The position numbers were made by a program, and so were the translations under genes. From positions 101,845-165,844 of the forward strand of contig PEAM01000005.1 in the NCBI GenBank assembly GCA_002753565.1: a stretch of DNA of 64,000 nt, in the 5' to 3' direction. This DNA comes from Magnetococcales bacterium. GTDB lineage: Bacteria; Pseudomonadota; Magnetococcia; Magnetococcales; JADFYX01. Positions within the stretch are counted from its first letter, which is position 1. Each line of letters begins with the position of its first letter. The notes under the pieces are model-generated. The model was given only the letters and a program-made list of their open reading frames with translations, did no database searches and had not been told where the DNA came from. This document shows, in pieces, positions 53,275-62,705 of the stretch.

Positions 53275-54240
53275 ATGAGGTACTCTCAATGCGTCGTCTG
53301 TAATGAAACGGTAGGTTGGATTGGTCTGATGGCCAATCTGGCCCTCTCCACGTTGAAGCTGTTTGTTGGCGTCATCTCCGGTTCCCACGCTCTTTTGGCC
53401 GATGCCCTCTATTCCGCCAAAGATGTGGTCACCTCCGTTCTTATTATTGTCGGCCTTAAAATTTCCAAGCAGCCCATCGACCAGGAGCACCCTTTTGGTC
53501 ACGGCAAGGTGGAGTTTATTCTCTCTCTGGCGGTGAGTATTATCCTGATCGGGTTGACCAGTGTTCTTTTCTATTTTTCTGCTGAGACCCTGTTGGAGGG
53601 TATCCACACCGCACCCCACCTGATTGCTCTGTGGACGGCTCTGTTGTCGGTTGCCGTCAATGTTTTTATGTATAAATACACTCGCTGTGTTGCCTACGAG
53701 ATCAACAGCCCGGTTGTGGGTATTCTATCCACCCACCATATGGCCGACGGGCTCTCTTCCGTGGCGGTGGCCATGGGTATTGTCGGCTCCCACTATTTGG
53801 GCATGCCTTGGTTGGATACAGTCGTGGCGCTGGGTGAGACCCTGCACCTGATCTACTTGGGTGGAGAGGTTTTCTGGGGGGCTTTCAAGGGGTTGATGGA
53901 TACCGCCGCTCCCAAGGAGACGGTGATAGAGATCAATAAGGTGGCTCGTGAGTGTTCCGGGGTGGAGGGGGTTGAGCAGATTCGTACCCGGATGGTCGGT
54001 CAGGAGTTGTGGATTGATATGACCGTGAACGTTGACCCAGACCTCTCTGTCGGTTCTGCCAAGGTGATCAGTCGCCGGGTTGAGGAACAGTTGGCGACCC
54101 ATATTCCCCATGTTGGGGATATCGGCGTCCATTTCAAGGCTAAACCCGGCTCTGTTCCAGAGATGGCCGAGATTCAAAAAGAGATCTCCTTGTTGTCCAG
54201 AGATGGTGAGGATGATGGTGCGGATGGTGGGCGAGCATAG
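53275..54240 (+). CDS. mamM: MamM: magnetosome cation-diffusion facilitator
   Basis: The 321-residue protein has an N-terminal CVVC pair, six membrane segments, ADALYSAKD in segment 2 and HHMADGLSS in segment 5 (the predicted metal site), and HPFGHGKVEF between segments 2 and 3. The C-terminal cytosolic domain (VEQIRTRMVGQELWIDMTVNV) is complete. MamM transports iron into the magnetosome and stabilises MamB. The order L-M-O, with no mamN, matches a Magnetococcus-type operon. Confidence 0.96.
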   Translation: MRYSQCVVCNETVGWIGLMANLALSTLKLFVGVISGSHALLADALYSAKDVVTSVLIIVGLKISKQPIDQEHPFGHGKVEFILSLAVSIILIGLTSVLFYFSAETLLEGIHTAPHLIALWTALLSVAVNVFMYKYTRCVAYEINSPVVGILSTHHMADGLSSVAVAMGIVGSHYLGMPWLDTVVALGETLHLIYLGGEVFWGAFKGLMDTAAPKETVIEINKVARECSGVEGVEQIRTRMVGQELWIDMTVNVDPDLSVGSAKVISRRVEEQLATHIPHVGDIGVHFKAKPGSVPEMAEIQKEISLLSRDGEDDGADGGRA

Positions 54241-54294
54241 CGCACATTCTCACGGTTTTTCCTTAGATATACACCTTTTTGATCAGTTCCTGAT

Positions 54295-56253
54295 ATGGCA
54301 AATAATAAACGTAAAAAACTGAATGTTCCCTTTTGTCGACAGAAATGGAAGTTTCCTTCTGTTCTCCTTATCTTGGCTGTTCTTTCAACCTTTGCCTGGG
54401 GTTTCCATCTGATTCGGGAACATCAGGAGGATTTGAATGGCTTGAGCAAGATAGACCTGAGCGGCGCAGGGTCGGTATCGGCGCTGCCGGTGGTCGCGGG
54501 TGGTGGTAGTCCGGTGGATACCATTGTGCGGGCCTCTCTGGTTAATATTGCCGGGATCGAAAAAGGGGCAAACGGAGGTAATGGGCAGTTTGTCTCCCGT
54601 GGGTCGGGGGTGATCATCACCCCAAATGGCCATATTGCGACCTCCTACCATATTCTGGAAGGGCTGAAGGATATCCTGGTTCGTGTCCAGACACCCAGTG
54701 GCCCTCGTCAATATTCTGCCCAACTGCTCAAAGCGGTCTCCAAACATGATCTGGCCGTTTTAAAGCTGGTCTCCAGAGAGCTGTTTCCCCATCTGATTCC
54801 TGGTAACTCCAGAGGTCTCAAGCCGGGGGATCCGGTCATTGCCTGGGGGGATGCAGACGGCACCGAGGCGGTACGCCGCTCGGGCATGGTTGGCGGGCTC
54901 TCTTCACCCACCTCTATTACCATCGGCAACAAGACCCTCAGCAGTTTGATCCCCACCAATGCGGTGTATCACTGGATTCAGGGTGGGGGGCCGCTGGTCA
55001 ACAGTTTGGGTCGTCTTTTGGGGATCAATCTGGCGGTGCAGGGTCCGACCGGCGGCATTCTTGGCTTTGCCATCCCGGTCCATGTTCTGTTTACCCATTT
55101 TCAAGATGTGGTTGATTTTCCGGTTGCGGTTCCCTCTCAGCCTCAGCAACTTGGGCAGGTAGCGCCGGCAACGCCGGTCTTTCTGCCCGCCGACAATGGC
55201 CCGAGAGCCATCCCTGTAGCAGGTACTGGTCTGGTGCCTTCTGCCGAGATGGCTTTGGGGCGGGACCGTCGCCCAGCGGATGATTGGTGGCAGCGAGCGA
55301 AGTCGATATTGAGTATCGATCTGGGGTTGCGGGTTCCTGATGTGGCCGGTCAGGGGTTGGGGGCGATCATCCCTAAAGAGAACACCGCTCATGTGGATAC
55401 CCAACGTATTCTGGGCTATCCCATTCGGACCTTTTTGGGTCTGCTTCTATTGGGTTTTATCTCTGGGGTGAGTGGCGGCATGATGACCATGGGGGGTGGG
55501 ATCATCAAGGTGATAGGCCTGATGACCATCTTTGAATATGGGCTGCTGCTGGTGCGCCCGGTGGCCTACATTACCAATATTTTCATGTATGGGGCTGCTG
55601 CCCTGCGTTATCGACGGCACGACCTCTTCCAGTGGGAGAGAGTCCGCCCCATGGTTCCCTGGGCTATGGTGGGGGTGGTTCTAGGCTATTTTATCGGCAA
55701 TATGCTCAACACCACCATCATCCACTACCTGTTGGGTGGCTTTGCCTTTTTATTGGGGGTAAAAATGTTGGTCGAGCTGTCGGAGTCCTCAGACCGTTCA
55801 AGTGGGCTGAGTTGGGTTCAGTACTACTTTGGCAGCGGGGGAGCAGAGGAGAGTCGGCAGGGAGCTATCCGCCCGACCGGTTTGGTCAGGGAGGGTATAT
55901 TGGGGCTTCCCATGGGGATAATCAGTGGTATCCTTGGTATTACCGGTGGGGTTGTTGAGGTCCCTCTGCAGCGCTATGTCGCCGGAGTACCGTTGCGTAA
56001 CGCCATTGCCAACAGTGCGGTTTTGGTCTTTTTTGCCTCGGTGGTTGGTTCGGTGGTTGCGTTGACTCACGGTGTTCAATCCGGGAGCTTTTCGATTAGC
56101 ACCCCCTTGATCATGGCTCTCATCTTGATCCCGGGTGCCTATATTGGCGGACAACTCGGTGCCTGGTTGACCACGGTGGTTTCTCTGCGAGTATTGCGCT
56201 GGCTCTACGCTATCTTAATGTTTGCGGTCTCCATCCGGGTGGTGCTGGTATGA
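54295..56253 (+). CDS. mamO: MamO: pseudo-protease with TauE-type membrane domain
   Basis: The 652-residue protein has an N-terminal anchor, a trypsin-like domain and a C-terminal TauE/SafE-type domain of about eight segments ([44 protein letters not shown]). In the protease part His119 (TSYHILEG) and Asp152 (HDLAVLK) are kept, but the serine site reads IQGGGPL with Gly230 in place of serine. It is therefore not a serine protease, in line with the known non-catalytic, metal-binding role of MamO in crystal nucleation. It overlaps mamP by ATGA. Confidence 0.96.
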   Translation: MANNKRKKLNVPFCRQKWKFPSVLLILAVLSTFAWGFHLIREHQEDLNGLSKIDLSGAGSVSALPVVAGGGSPVDTIVRASLVNIAGIEKGANGGNGQFVSRGSGVIITPNGHIATSYHILEGLKDILVRVQTPSGPRQYSAQLLKAVSKHDLAVLKLVSRELFPHLIPGNSRGLKPGDPVIAWGDADGTEAVRRSGMVGGLSSPTSITIGNKTLSSLIPTNAVYHWIQGGGPLVNSLGRLLGINLAVQGPTGGILGFAIPVHVLFTHFQDVVDFPVAVPSQPQQLGQVAPATPVFLPADNGPRAIPVAGTGLVPSAEMALGRDRRPADDWWQRAKSILSIDLGLRVPDVAGQGLGAIIPKENTAHVDTQRILGYPIRTFLGLLLLGFISGVSGGMMTMGGGIIKVIGLMTIFEYGLLLVRPVAYITNIFMYGAAALRYRRHDLFQWERVRPMVPWAMVGVVLGYFIGNMLNTTIIHYLLGGFAFLLGVKMLVELSESSDRSSGLSWVQYYFGSGGAEESRQGAIRPTGLVREGILGLPMGIISGILGITGGVVEVPLQRYVAGVPLRNAIANSAVLVFFASVVGSVVALTHGVQSGSFSISTPLIMALILIPGAYIGGQLGAWLTTVVSLRVLRWLYAILMFAVSIRVVLV

Positions 56254-57029
56254 GATTCAGCGGCAACGGTATTGTCATGTTGGGGGTGGTTGTTCTGCTC
56301 CTATTGTTGGTTTTCGGGCTGTTTACAGAACCGGACTTCTCCGATCTGCCATCCACCCCTTCGACCCCGGTATCCCAGGCTCCACTCATGGCGGGTGTAC
56401 AGTCGGTTCCGGTTGCGTTAAGGGGCGGCACAGGGTCGAGAATCCCGGTCCAGAGGGTGCGGGCCCCTCAGGCGGGGGTTGGTTTTACCGATCCGGCCAT
56501 TCAGCTTTCAGAAGGGCACTGGCAGGGGTTGGAGGCGTTGCCGCTCTCCAGCGAGCTAAAGAAAAAATTAAAACTGCCGAGAAGTCTACAGGGGCTCTTG
56601 ATCGATGAGGTGAGTCTGCAAGCGGCCCAATCGGGTTTGATGGCAGGGGATGTGTTGGTGGCGGTAAACAGCCGTCCGGTGCTCTCCATCGAAGACCTGG
56701 TCCGGGAGTCAAAACGGATTCAGCTTCGTGAGTCCGCCACTCTGACGGCCTATCGACGCGAATCGTGGAAAACCTTTACGCTTCGGGTGCCCAAAGGGGA
56801 TAATCTAGGATTTGCCCAGGTAGAGACAGCACCGATGATTCTGCCTGGAGATATGCGGCCACACCCTTATCGGGGACCGTGTGTGCAGTGTCACTCCATC
56901 GGAAGTACCGGTCACATCACCCCGGCCCCCGATGCGATTATTCTGCCACCACCACCGATTCGGGCCAATGCCAGAATGCCTCATCAGGATCGTGGTCCCT
57001 GTCAGGTCTGCCATAAAATTATCAACTAA
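56250..57029 (+). CDS. mamP: MamP: PDZ protein with two magnetochrome haem sites
   Basis: The 259-residue protein has an N-terminal anchor ([17 protein letters not shown]), one PDZ domain ([24 protein letters not shown]) and two magnetochrome motifs with CVQCH (211-215) and CQVCH (251-255), each preceded by a HPYRGP or MPHQDRGP stretch. MamP is an iron oxidase in the magnetosome that sets the Fe(II)/Fe(III) ratio for magnetite. The operon position after mamO is standard. Confidence 0.97.
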   Translation: MRFSGNGIVMLGVVVLLLLLVFGLFTEPDFSDLPSTPSTPVSQAPLMAGVQSVPVALRGGTGSRIPVQRVRAPQAGVGFTDPAIQLSEGHWQGLEALPLSSELKKKLKLPRSLQGLLIDEVSLQAAQSGLMAGDVLVAVNSRPVLSIEDLVRESKRIQLRESATLTAYRRESWKTFTLRVPKGDNLGFAQVETAPMILPGDMRPHPYRGPCVQCHSIGSTGHITPAPDAIILPPPPIRANARMPHQDRGPCQVCHKIIN

Positions 57030-57042
57030 ACAAGGAACGAAC

Positions 57043-57705
57043 ATGAGTCCTGAGAAGCACAACATGAATGTATTGGATGAAATTGGCTTCTTTTTTCATG
57101 CCAGCCGTCAGGTGATTAAAAAAATCACCCTTTCTGCCATCAGCGGGTTTAACTCGGTGTTTTCGGTGGATGCGGGGATGCGGCACCATTTTTATCTGGA
57201 TAAAGGGGTCCAATATACCAAACGTGGCCGTTACCATCAGGCCGCTTCTCTGTTGGAGAGCGTATTGGTGGATCATCCGGTTCAGCGCGAGGCCCTTTTT
57301 CATTTGGGTTTTTGTTATCTGAAGATGGACGAAACCGACAAGGGTATTAAACTGCTGGAGAAGGCCGAGGCCACAGGTGACCAGAGTACGCAGCTCTATT
57401 CTATTTTGGGTATGGCCTATCTTCAATCCAAATCCTATGAAAAGGCCGTGGAAATTTTGGATAAAGCGTTGGAAAAAGATCCCAACAACTTTAACCTCAA
57501 CTACCGCTTGGGTGTCGCTCTGGATAATTTAAAAGAGTTTGATCGGGCGGTGACCGTTTTTGAACGAGCCATGGAGCTTCGTCCCGATGAGCCCAAGGTT
57601 TATCAATCCATGGGGTTTGTTTTTGAACAGATGGACCGTCATGAAGATGCCATCCTACAGTTTAAAAAAGCGGCCCATCTGGAGGATCGCAAACAGGAAC
57701 TCTGA
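57043..57705 (+). CDS. mamA: MamA: TPR protein of the magnetosome surface
   Basis: The 220-residue protein starts with a short helical leader (GFFFHASRQVIKKITLSAISGF) and continues with five to six TPR units (for example YLDKGVQYTKRGRYHQAASLLE and LNYRLGVALDNLKEFDRAVTVFERAMELRPDE). MamA coats magnetosomes as oligomers and is involved in activating the vesicles. AAGGAA precedes the ATG at 57043. The following gene is a much larger paralogue of this protein. Confidence 0.95.
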   Translation: MSPEKHNMNVLDEIGFFFHASRQVIKKITLSAISGFNSVFSVDAGMRHHFYLDKGVQYTKRGRYHQAASLLESVLVDHPVQREALFHLGFCYLKMDETDKGIKLLEKAEATGDQSTQLYSILGMAYLQSKSYEKAVEILDKALEKDPNNFNLNYRLGVALDNLKEFDRAVTVFERAMELRPDEPKVYQSMGFVFEQMDRHEDAILQFKKAAHLEDRKQEL

Positions 57706-57791
57706 TATCACTTTAAAACGAAGCCGCTTTGCCTGTCGTGGAGAGCGGTTTGTTACGCAAGCTGTTTCCAACCCAGTCTAACTGACCCCCT

Positions 57792-60284
57792 ATGGACACA
57801 CAAAAAAATGACAGGGAAGACCATCAATCTCTCGTAGAAGAGGAGAAGCGGTGGTTGGATCGTTTATCGAGAACAGATAACCTGTTGCACTCTGTCATGG
57901 GTGGGCAGCCTGATGGGGTGCTTCATAAGGTGAAGAGTGTTTTTAATCGCGGTAAAAAGAGCCAGGAACAGCCTCTCTCCACCTCTTCGGATGAGCCTGT
58001 TCAACCCACTGAGAAGCCGGTAAGGTCTCTGGATTTTGGTACGATCTCCATCCCTTCAGCCAAACGGCCCCCCCCCTCTGTTTTGGTCGACTTGAAACAG
58101 AGCCTGGAGAGGGGAGAGTCGACTAAGATGCTGCTCAGAACAGCTGCAGAGAGCCCTATGGAGGAGGAGTCTGACCTCTTGGGCTTGGCTGATGATCTTG
58201 CCGTTGTTCCTGTTGACCAGAGAGATAAGTGTGTTCCTCGGGTGGTTCCATTGAAGGAGGTTCCCAATTTTCAACAATCGGCTGTGGCTGTCACCGCTCT
58301 TGAGGCGATGCGTCGACCAACGACGACAGAGCCCAAGAGAGAGAAAGGGCGTGAGCAGGCTCCTGTGGTCATCTCGGCAGAGGAAAACCTCTCCCCCAGG
58401 TCTGTTGGCAACCCACCAGCCAAAGAGAAAGAGCCGGCAGTTGTTTCTGAAGCGGCTCCAGTTTCTCATCATGCTGAAAAGGTTGAGGTAACACGGAAAA
58501 AGAGAGGGGATTCCGATAGAGAGGGTGAGGGGAGTGGGGTGGTGATAGCGGAGTCGGACCGTATTCCACTGGTCAAGACACCCCACTGTGTGCCCCGGGC
58601 CGTCTACCCTCGCCCCCTTCCCGTGTTAAATAAGGTTGAAATTGCCGCCACAACTCTTGAGAACAAACAGGCGCCAACCCCTCTGCCCTCTCCACCAGCC
58701 GTAGAGGAGAAAAAAGTTGAAGCGCCCTCTGCCACGTTGGCTCCGGCTGAACCTTCCGCCATGTTGGCCCCGGTCAACTCCTCTTCTGCCCACTCTTCAG
58801 AGGGGGAGCAGGCTGGTGTGATTCTTCAGGCCGAAATTTCCAAGGAGATTTCAGCTAAAGATAAAGTGGAGAAGGTGGTGGCCGGTAGGGATCATACGTT
58901 GGTTTTAACGGTTGAAAATGGGGATGAGATTATTGCCAAAGCTCGGGTATCCAAGGCTGTTTCTGCCGAAAGAACACCCGTGGAGCAGCCAGAGCCTGTC
59001 AAAGAGCCTCTCTTATCTACGCCCCGGCAAGCGGCTGTTGTTGTAACCGAAGAGAGGGAGGAGGAGTCGGGTCTTCTTGCCAGCGAACCCCTACAGGGTG
59101 TGGAGCCAACCCCTTCTAAACCGACGCTGTCTCCCCAAATATCCGCCACTCCCCTTGAAGATGCCACTGTGGAGCCGACAAACCCCGCTGTGGTGTTGAC
59201 GGCTCTGCCCAAGCCAGCCCGGATGGAGAGTGAGGAGATTTTTCCTTTTACAGAGCGACCCTCCGAGCCTCTCTCTACCCTTGCAGCATCGGCCCTGCCT
59301 GCTGCCCCGCTCTCTCGGGACGTAACGCAGGCTAAGGAGGGGGTGAGAGGGGGTGAGTTTCTAACAGAGTCACCTGCTCTCTCTTTGGGGGACCAACCCC
59401 AAACGGGCCAACACCCTGTTGTGGATAAAAAAAGGGTCGTATCAGAATCAAGCCGTGGAGATGAGAGTGGTCCTGTGGCAGAAAGTCCGATGAGGCCTTC
59501 CTTCCAGCCCGACCCGGAGAGACTGGATCGGGTGGCGGATGATGAAGAGCCACTCTCCTTCGGCTTTGACGTGCCCAGGCTGGAGGAGGAGCCAAAGCCA
59601 AAGCGACCACCCAAGAGGGGGGCAAAACAGGGCTCTCCCAACGAGGCCGGTATTTTTCTCTATTCGGGCATCAACCTTCTGCGACGTTTTTCCGGTAAGG
59701 CGATTCAAAGTTATCTTTCGACGGTTTCTCTGGATGGCAACCTGAAATACCGTTATTACCGGGATAGAGGGGAACGTTTTTTTCAATCGGGACTCTACAA
59801 GCGGGCCGCGCGCTATTTTGAGTGGGCACAGGCGGAATCTCCCGATCAAGCAGAGCTTCTGGGGCCGTTGGGTCTCTGTTATTTAAAGACAAACCGAATC
59901 AGTGACGGGATACGACTCCTTGAAGAGGCCGCAGAGAAGGGGTGTACTGTTGAAGGGGTCTATGAAAAGCTGGCTGTCGCCTATACCAATCTGGGAGAAG
60001 ATGGCAAAGCGATTGAAAATCTGGAGAAAGCGCTGCTAACAGAACCCAAAAGTGCTAAACTGCATTATCGGTTGGCTGTCGCTTTCGATAACCTGGGTGA
60101 GTATGATCGGGCCATACAATTATTTCAAAAGGCCTTGGAAATCAACCCAAAAAGTGCCAAAGTATACCGTTCGATGGGATTTAGTCTGGAGCAAGCTGGT
60201 CGGCGCGAGGATGCGATCCAGTGTTTTAAATGGGCATCAGAACTTGAAGGGGGCTCTTCCTCCCAACAGGCTGGAGTTGAGTGA
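57792..60284 (+). CDS. Giant MamA-like TPR protein with a disordered N-terminal region
   Basis: The 830-residue protein falls in two parts. Residues 1 to about 610 are a charged, proline/glutamate/alanine/valine-rich low-complexity region with no visible fold. Residues about 616-830 are a colinear paralogue of MamA: GIFLYSGINLLRRF corresponds to GFFFHASRQVIKKI, YYRDRGERFFQSGLYKRAARYFE to YLDKGVQYTKRGRYHQAASLLE, and KVYRSMGFSLEQAGRREDAI to KVYQSMGFVFEQMDRHEDAI. It overlaps mamQ by GTGA. A TPR gene near mamQ is known to me from Magnetococcus, but I do not know a characterised function. A tether or spacer between magnetosomes and other structures is a possibility. Confidence 0.8.
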   Translation: MDTQKNDREDHQSLVEEEKRWLDRLSRTDNLLHSVMGGQPDGVLHKVKSVFNRGKKSQEQPLSTSSDEPVQPTEKPVRSLDFGTISIPSAKRPPPSVLVDLKQSLERGESTKMLLRTAAESPMEEESDLLGLADDLAVVPVDQRDKCVPRVVPLKEVPNFQQSAVAVTALEAMRRPTTTEPKREKGREQAPVVISAEENLSPRSVGNPPAKEKEPAVVSEAAPVSHHAEKVEVTRKKRGDSDREGEGSGVVIAESDRIPLVKTPHCVPRAVYPRPLPVLNKVEIAATTLENKQAPTPLPSPPAVEEKKVEAPSATLAPAEPSAMLAPVNSSSAHSSEGEQAGVILQAEISKEISAKDKVEKVVAGRDHTLVLTVENGDEIIAKARVSKAVSAERTPVEQPEPVKEPLLSTPRQAAVVVTEEREEESGLLASEPLQGVEPTPSKPTLSPQISATPLEDATVEPTNPAVVLTALPKPARMESEEIFPFTERPSEPLSTLAASALPAAPLSRDVTQAKEGVRGGEFLTESPALSLGDQPQTGQHPVVDKKRVVSESSRGDESGPVAESPMRPSFQPDPERLDRVADDEEPLSFGFDVPRLEEEPKPKRPPKRGAKQGSPNEAGIFLYSGINLLRRFSGKAIQSYLSTVSLDGNLKYRYYRDRGERFFQSGLYKRAARYFEWAQAESPDQAELLGPLGLCYLKTNRISDGIRLLEEAAEKGCTVEGVYEKLAVAYTNLGEDGKAIENLEKALLTEPKSAKLHYRLAVAFDNLGEYDRAIQLFQKALEINPKSAKVYRSMGFSLEQAGRREDAIQCFKWASELEGGSSSQQAGVE

Positions 60285-61294
60285 CAGTGGCCGAAAAAGA
60301 TACATTAAAGCTGGATGATTTGGGGCCTGATTCGGCCAATAGCGAACGTATGCGCCGTATGAAGCGGATGATGCGCGAGCTGTACAAGGAGGAGTTTGAG
60401 ACCAAACGGTTTCGCTTGCCTCCCATCAAGGCCAAATCCCTTATTGTTACCCTCTCTTTTGTCTCCATGATTGTATTTGGCGTGACAACCCTCTATAATT
60501 TCAACCGTTTTGTTACCCTGGAGGAGCGGGTTCTCTCTGCCAACGGGCACGTGGAAGATGTGTTGCAGCGGCGGGTGAATCTTTTTGAAAACCTGATCAA
60601 CCTTACCCTGAACCAGTCAGCTCTGGAGCAGGAGGTCTTTCGCCATGTGGCCGATGTTCGCTCAAGTATTGGCAAGGGGATGAGTGGTGAGTCCTCTGCT
60701 GCTGTCGGGGGCGCCGATGGTGAGATGTTGGATGAGGGGGCTATGGGAGGTATGGCATCTGCTCTATCACCGGCCTTGTCGGGAATGAGTGGATTGCCGG
60801 CCATGGCTCGACTGCTGGCTGTTGTTGAACAGTATCCTGAAATTCGCTCCTCGGTTACCTATCAGCAGTTGATGGATAAACTGGTGGAGATTGAAAACCG
60901 CATTGCCAAACGTCGGGATGAGTTTAACGAGGAGGTGCGAATCTATAACACCCTGATCTCCTCTTTCCCCTGGTATGTTCTGGCAAGGGTGACCGGATTT
61001 AAACGCTACCATTATTTCAGTCTGGGAGGGGGCATGAATACCGAAACCTTCCAAATGCCGAATGTCTCCAAGCACACTTTCCGCCGACTGTTGCCGGTTG
61101 CTATGGGGGAGAAGGTCAAAAGGAGTGAACCTCAGGCACCCACAGAGGTGGTCGTGGAGCCAGGAGCAACCCAAACACCCGCAGAGGCGGAAGTGGAGCC
61201 GGAAGCGACCCAAACACCCGCAGAGGCGGAAGTGGAGCCGGAAGCGACCCAAACACCCGCAGAGGCGGTAACTGAGCCGGAAGAAACACGATGA
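60281..61294 (+). CDS. mamQ: MamQ: LemA-like magnetosome protein
   Basis: The 337-residue protein starts at GTG, overlapping the preceding stop. It has a basic cytoplasmic start (RRMKRMMRELYKEEF), one membrane segment (LIVTLSFVSMIVFGVTTLY) and a long helical LemA-type domain (EERVLSANGHVEDVLQRRVNLFENLINL; EIENRIAKRRDEFNEEVRIYN). The C-terminal tail carries a threefold 13-residue repeat VEPEATQTPAEAE, which is unusual. MamQ is needed for magnetosome membrane formation together with MamB, I and L. Confidence 0.93.
   Translation: MTVAEKDTLKLDDLGPDSANSERMRRMKRMMRELYKEEFETKRFRLPPIKAKSLIVTLSFVSMIVFGVTTLYNFNRFVTLEERVLSANGHVEDVLQRRVNLFENLINLTLNQSALEQEVFRHVADVRSSIGKGMSGESSAAVGGADGEMLDEGAMGGMASALSPALSGMSGLPAMARLLAVVEQYPEIRSSVTYQQLMDKLVEIENRIAKRRDEFNEEVRIYNTLISSFPWYVLARVTGFKRYHYFSLGGGMNTETFQMPNVSKHTFRRLLPVAMGEKVKRSEPQAPTEVVVEPGATQTPAEAEVEPEATQTPAEAEVEPEATQTPAEAVTEPEETR
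61151..61267. repeat. Three tandem 39-bp units in the mamQ tail
   Basis: Units at 61151-61189, 61190-61228 and 61229-61267 are nearly identical at DNA level, and the last two are the same. A fourth partial unit follows. They encode the proline/glutamate-rich 13-residue repeat. The high identity suggests recent expansion by slippage. Confidence 0.9.
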
Positions 61295-62169
61295 AATTTG
61301 AACACTGTAGAGCATGCAAGACCGAGGTGACCTGGTATTCGATCTTTGTGAATATCTTCCTTGTTGTCTTTAAAGGGGTTTTGGGAGCATTAAGCGGTAG
61401 TGCTGCGCTGGTTGCCGACTCGTTTCACTCGTCAGCGGATGTCATTGCCAGTTCGGTTACCATGGTCAGTCTGCGGGTCTCCAGCAAGCCAGCTGACGAG
61501 GATCACACCTATGGGCATGGAAAGATTCAATTTATCTCCTCTGCTATTGTGGGACTGATTCTACTAACCGGAGCCATTTTCATCCTGATTGGTGCGGTCA
61601 AGAGTGTCATCAGCGGTCACTATGTGGCTCCAGAGAAAATTGCTCTGTTGGGCGCCGGTGTATCTATTCTTTGCAATGAGTTCATGTACCGTTACCAGAG
61701 CTGTGTCGGGCGCGAAAACAACAGCCCGGCCATTATCGCCAACGCCTGGGACAACCGTTCCGATGCCTACTCTTCCATGGCTGTGCTGGTCGGTATTGCC
61801 TTTGCAACCTTTGGCTTTCCCATCGCTGATGCTCTGGCTGCGTTAGGGGTCTCCTTGATGGTGATCCGAATCGGCATCGAATTGATCAGCGACTCCATCG
61901 ACGGTCTGATGGACTCCTCCCCAGAGATGGAGGATCTTCAGGGAGTCTATCGGGCAACCCGCAAAGTGGCCGGCATCTTGGGTATCTCCTATATGCGAGC
62001 CAGAACCACGGGTGAGGATCTCCATGTGGAGATCAACATTGAGGTGGATGATGCGCTGAAGGTTTATGAGGGGGATCTGATTGTTGAGGTACTCAAGCAG
62101 AAGATTTCCCAAGAGCTGGACCACGTCGGAACAGTACAGGTTTTCCTTACTCCACTGATACTCAAGTAG
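61291..62169 (+). CDS. mamB: MamB: magnetosome cation-diffusion facilitator
   Basis: The 292-residue protein has an N-terminal CRAC pair, six membrane segments with ADSFHSSADV and AWDNRSDAYSS as metal-site helices, HTYGHGKIQF in the loop, and a complete C-terminal domain (ISYMRARTTGEDLHVEINIEV). MamB is essential for magnetosome vesicle formation and iron loading, and works with MamM. It overlaps mamQ by ATGA. Confidence 0.96.
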   Translation: MKFEHCRACKTEVTWYSIFVNIFLVVFKGVLGALSGSAALVADSFHSSADVIASSVTMVSLRVSSKPADEDHTYGHGKIQFISSAIVGLILLTGAIFILIGAVKSVISGHYVAPEKIALLGAGVSILCNEFMYRYQSCVGRENNSPAIIANAWDNRSDAYSSMAVLVGIAFATFGFPIADALAALGVSLMVIRIGIELISDSIDGLMDSSPEMEDLQGVYRATRKVAGILGISYMRARTTGEDLHVEINIEVDDALKVYEGDLIVEVLKQKISQELDHVGTVQVFLTPLILK

Positions 62170-62248
62170 CAGGGGTTAGGACGAAAAAGGGTGAGGCCCA
62201 CCCATCTGATTTTTTAAGTTTTTTTAATTTTGTGAAGGAGAGACGGTT

Positions 62249-62575
62249 ATGCCGGCAACAAATGTCCAGATTGATCTGATTGCAGGGGAGAGTATGAAGA
62301 TAGTAGGGCCGGGAACCCTCCATTTTCAAACACCGGCGGCAGCCAAAGCGGCGGCGGGTGGAACAACGGGTACGACCGCCTTGGCAGGAGGCAGCAAGGC
62401 GGTGGCGGTAAAAAGCTCATCGGCAGCGGCTGGGACGATTTGGACCGGAAAAGGGTTGAGTTTGGGATTGGGCCTTGGGTTGGGTGCTTGGGGTCCTCTG
62501 CTTCTGGCAACCGCTGTTGCGGGTGGCTATGTCTATTATAAGCGTAAACAGGCGCCAAAGTGGTGGCCCCTGTAA
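62249..62575 (+). CDS. Short Mms6-like glycine-leucine-rich protein
   Basis: The 108-residue protein contains GTIWTGKGLSLGLGLGLGAWGPLLLATAVAGGYVYYKRK, nearly the Mms6 signature. Unlike Mms6 it ends in a basic/aromatic tail (KRKQAPKWWPL) without the acidic, iron-binding stretch, so it could anchor in the magnetosome membrane but bind iron differently. AAGGAGAG before the ATG supports the start. It is the second member of the family in this window. Confidence 0.85.
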   Translation: MPATNVQIDLIAGESMKIVGPGTLHFQTPAAAKAAAGGTTGTTALAGGSKAVAVKSSSAAAGTIWTGKGLSLGLGLGLGAWGPLLLATAVAGGYVYYKRKQAPKWWPL

Positions 62576-62705
62576 GATAAAGTCCAAACCATTCGCCGCG
62601 ATGGGGTGTTGAGAGGGATGATAAGATGACTCTCAACAGCCGATCCTTTTTGGTAAAGGCAGGGTTTGTCTCGTCTGTACCGGTAGCTGCACAGGAGAAG
62701 ATGAC

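Noticed and set aside
58892..59641. Serine/glycine-rich open frame antisense to the giant MamA-like gene
   Set aside because: It is opposite the disordered region, without domain or credible start context.
61151..61267. Tandem 39-bp units considered as a CRISPR-like array
   Set aside because: The units are adjacent without spacers and in frame within mamQ. No CRISPR array or cas gene is seen anywhere in the window.
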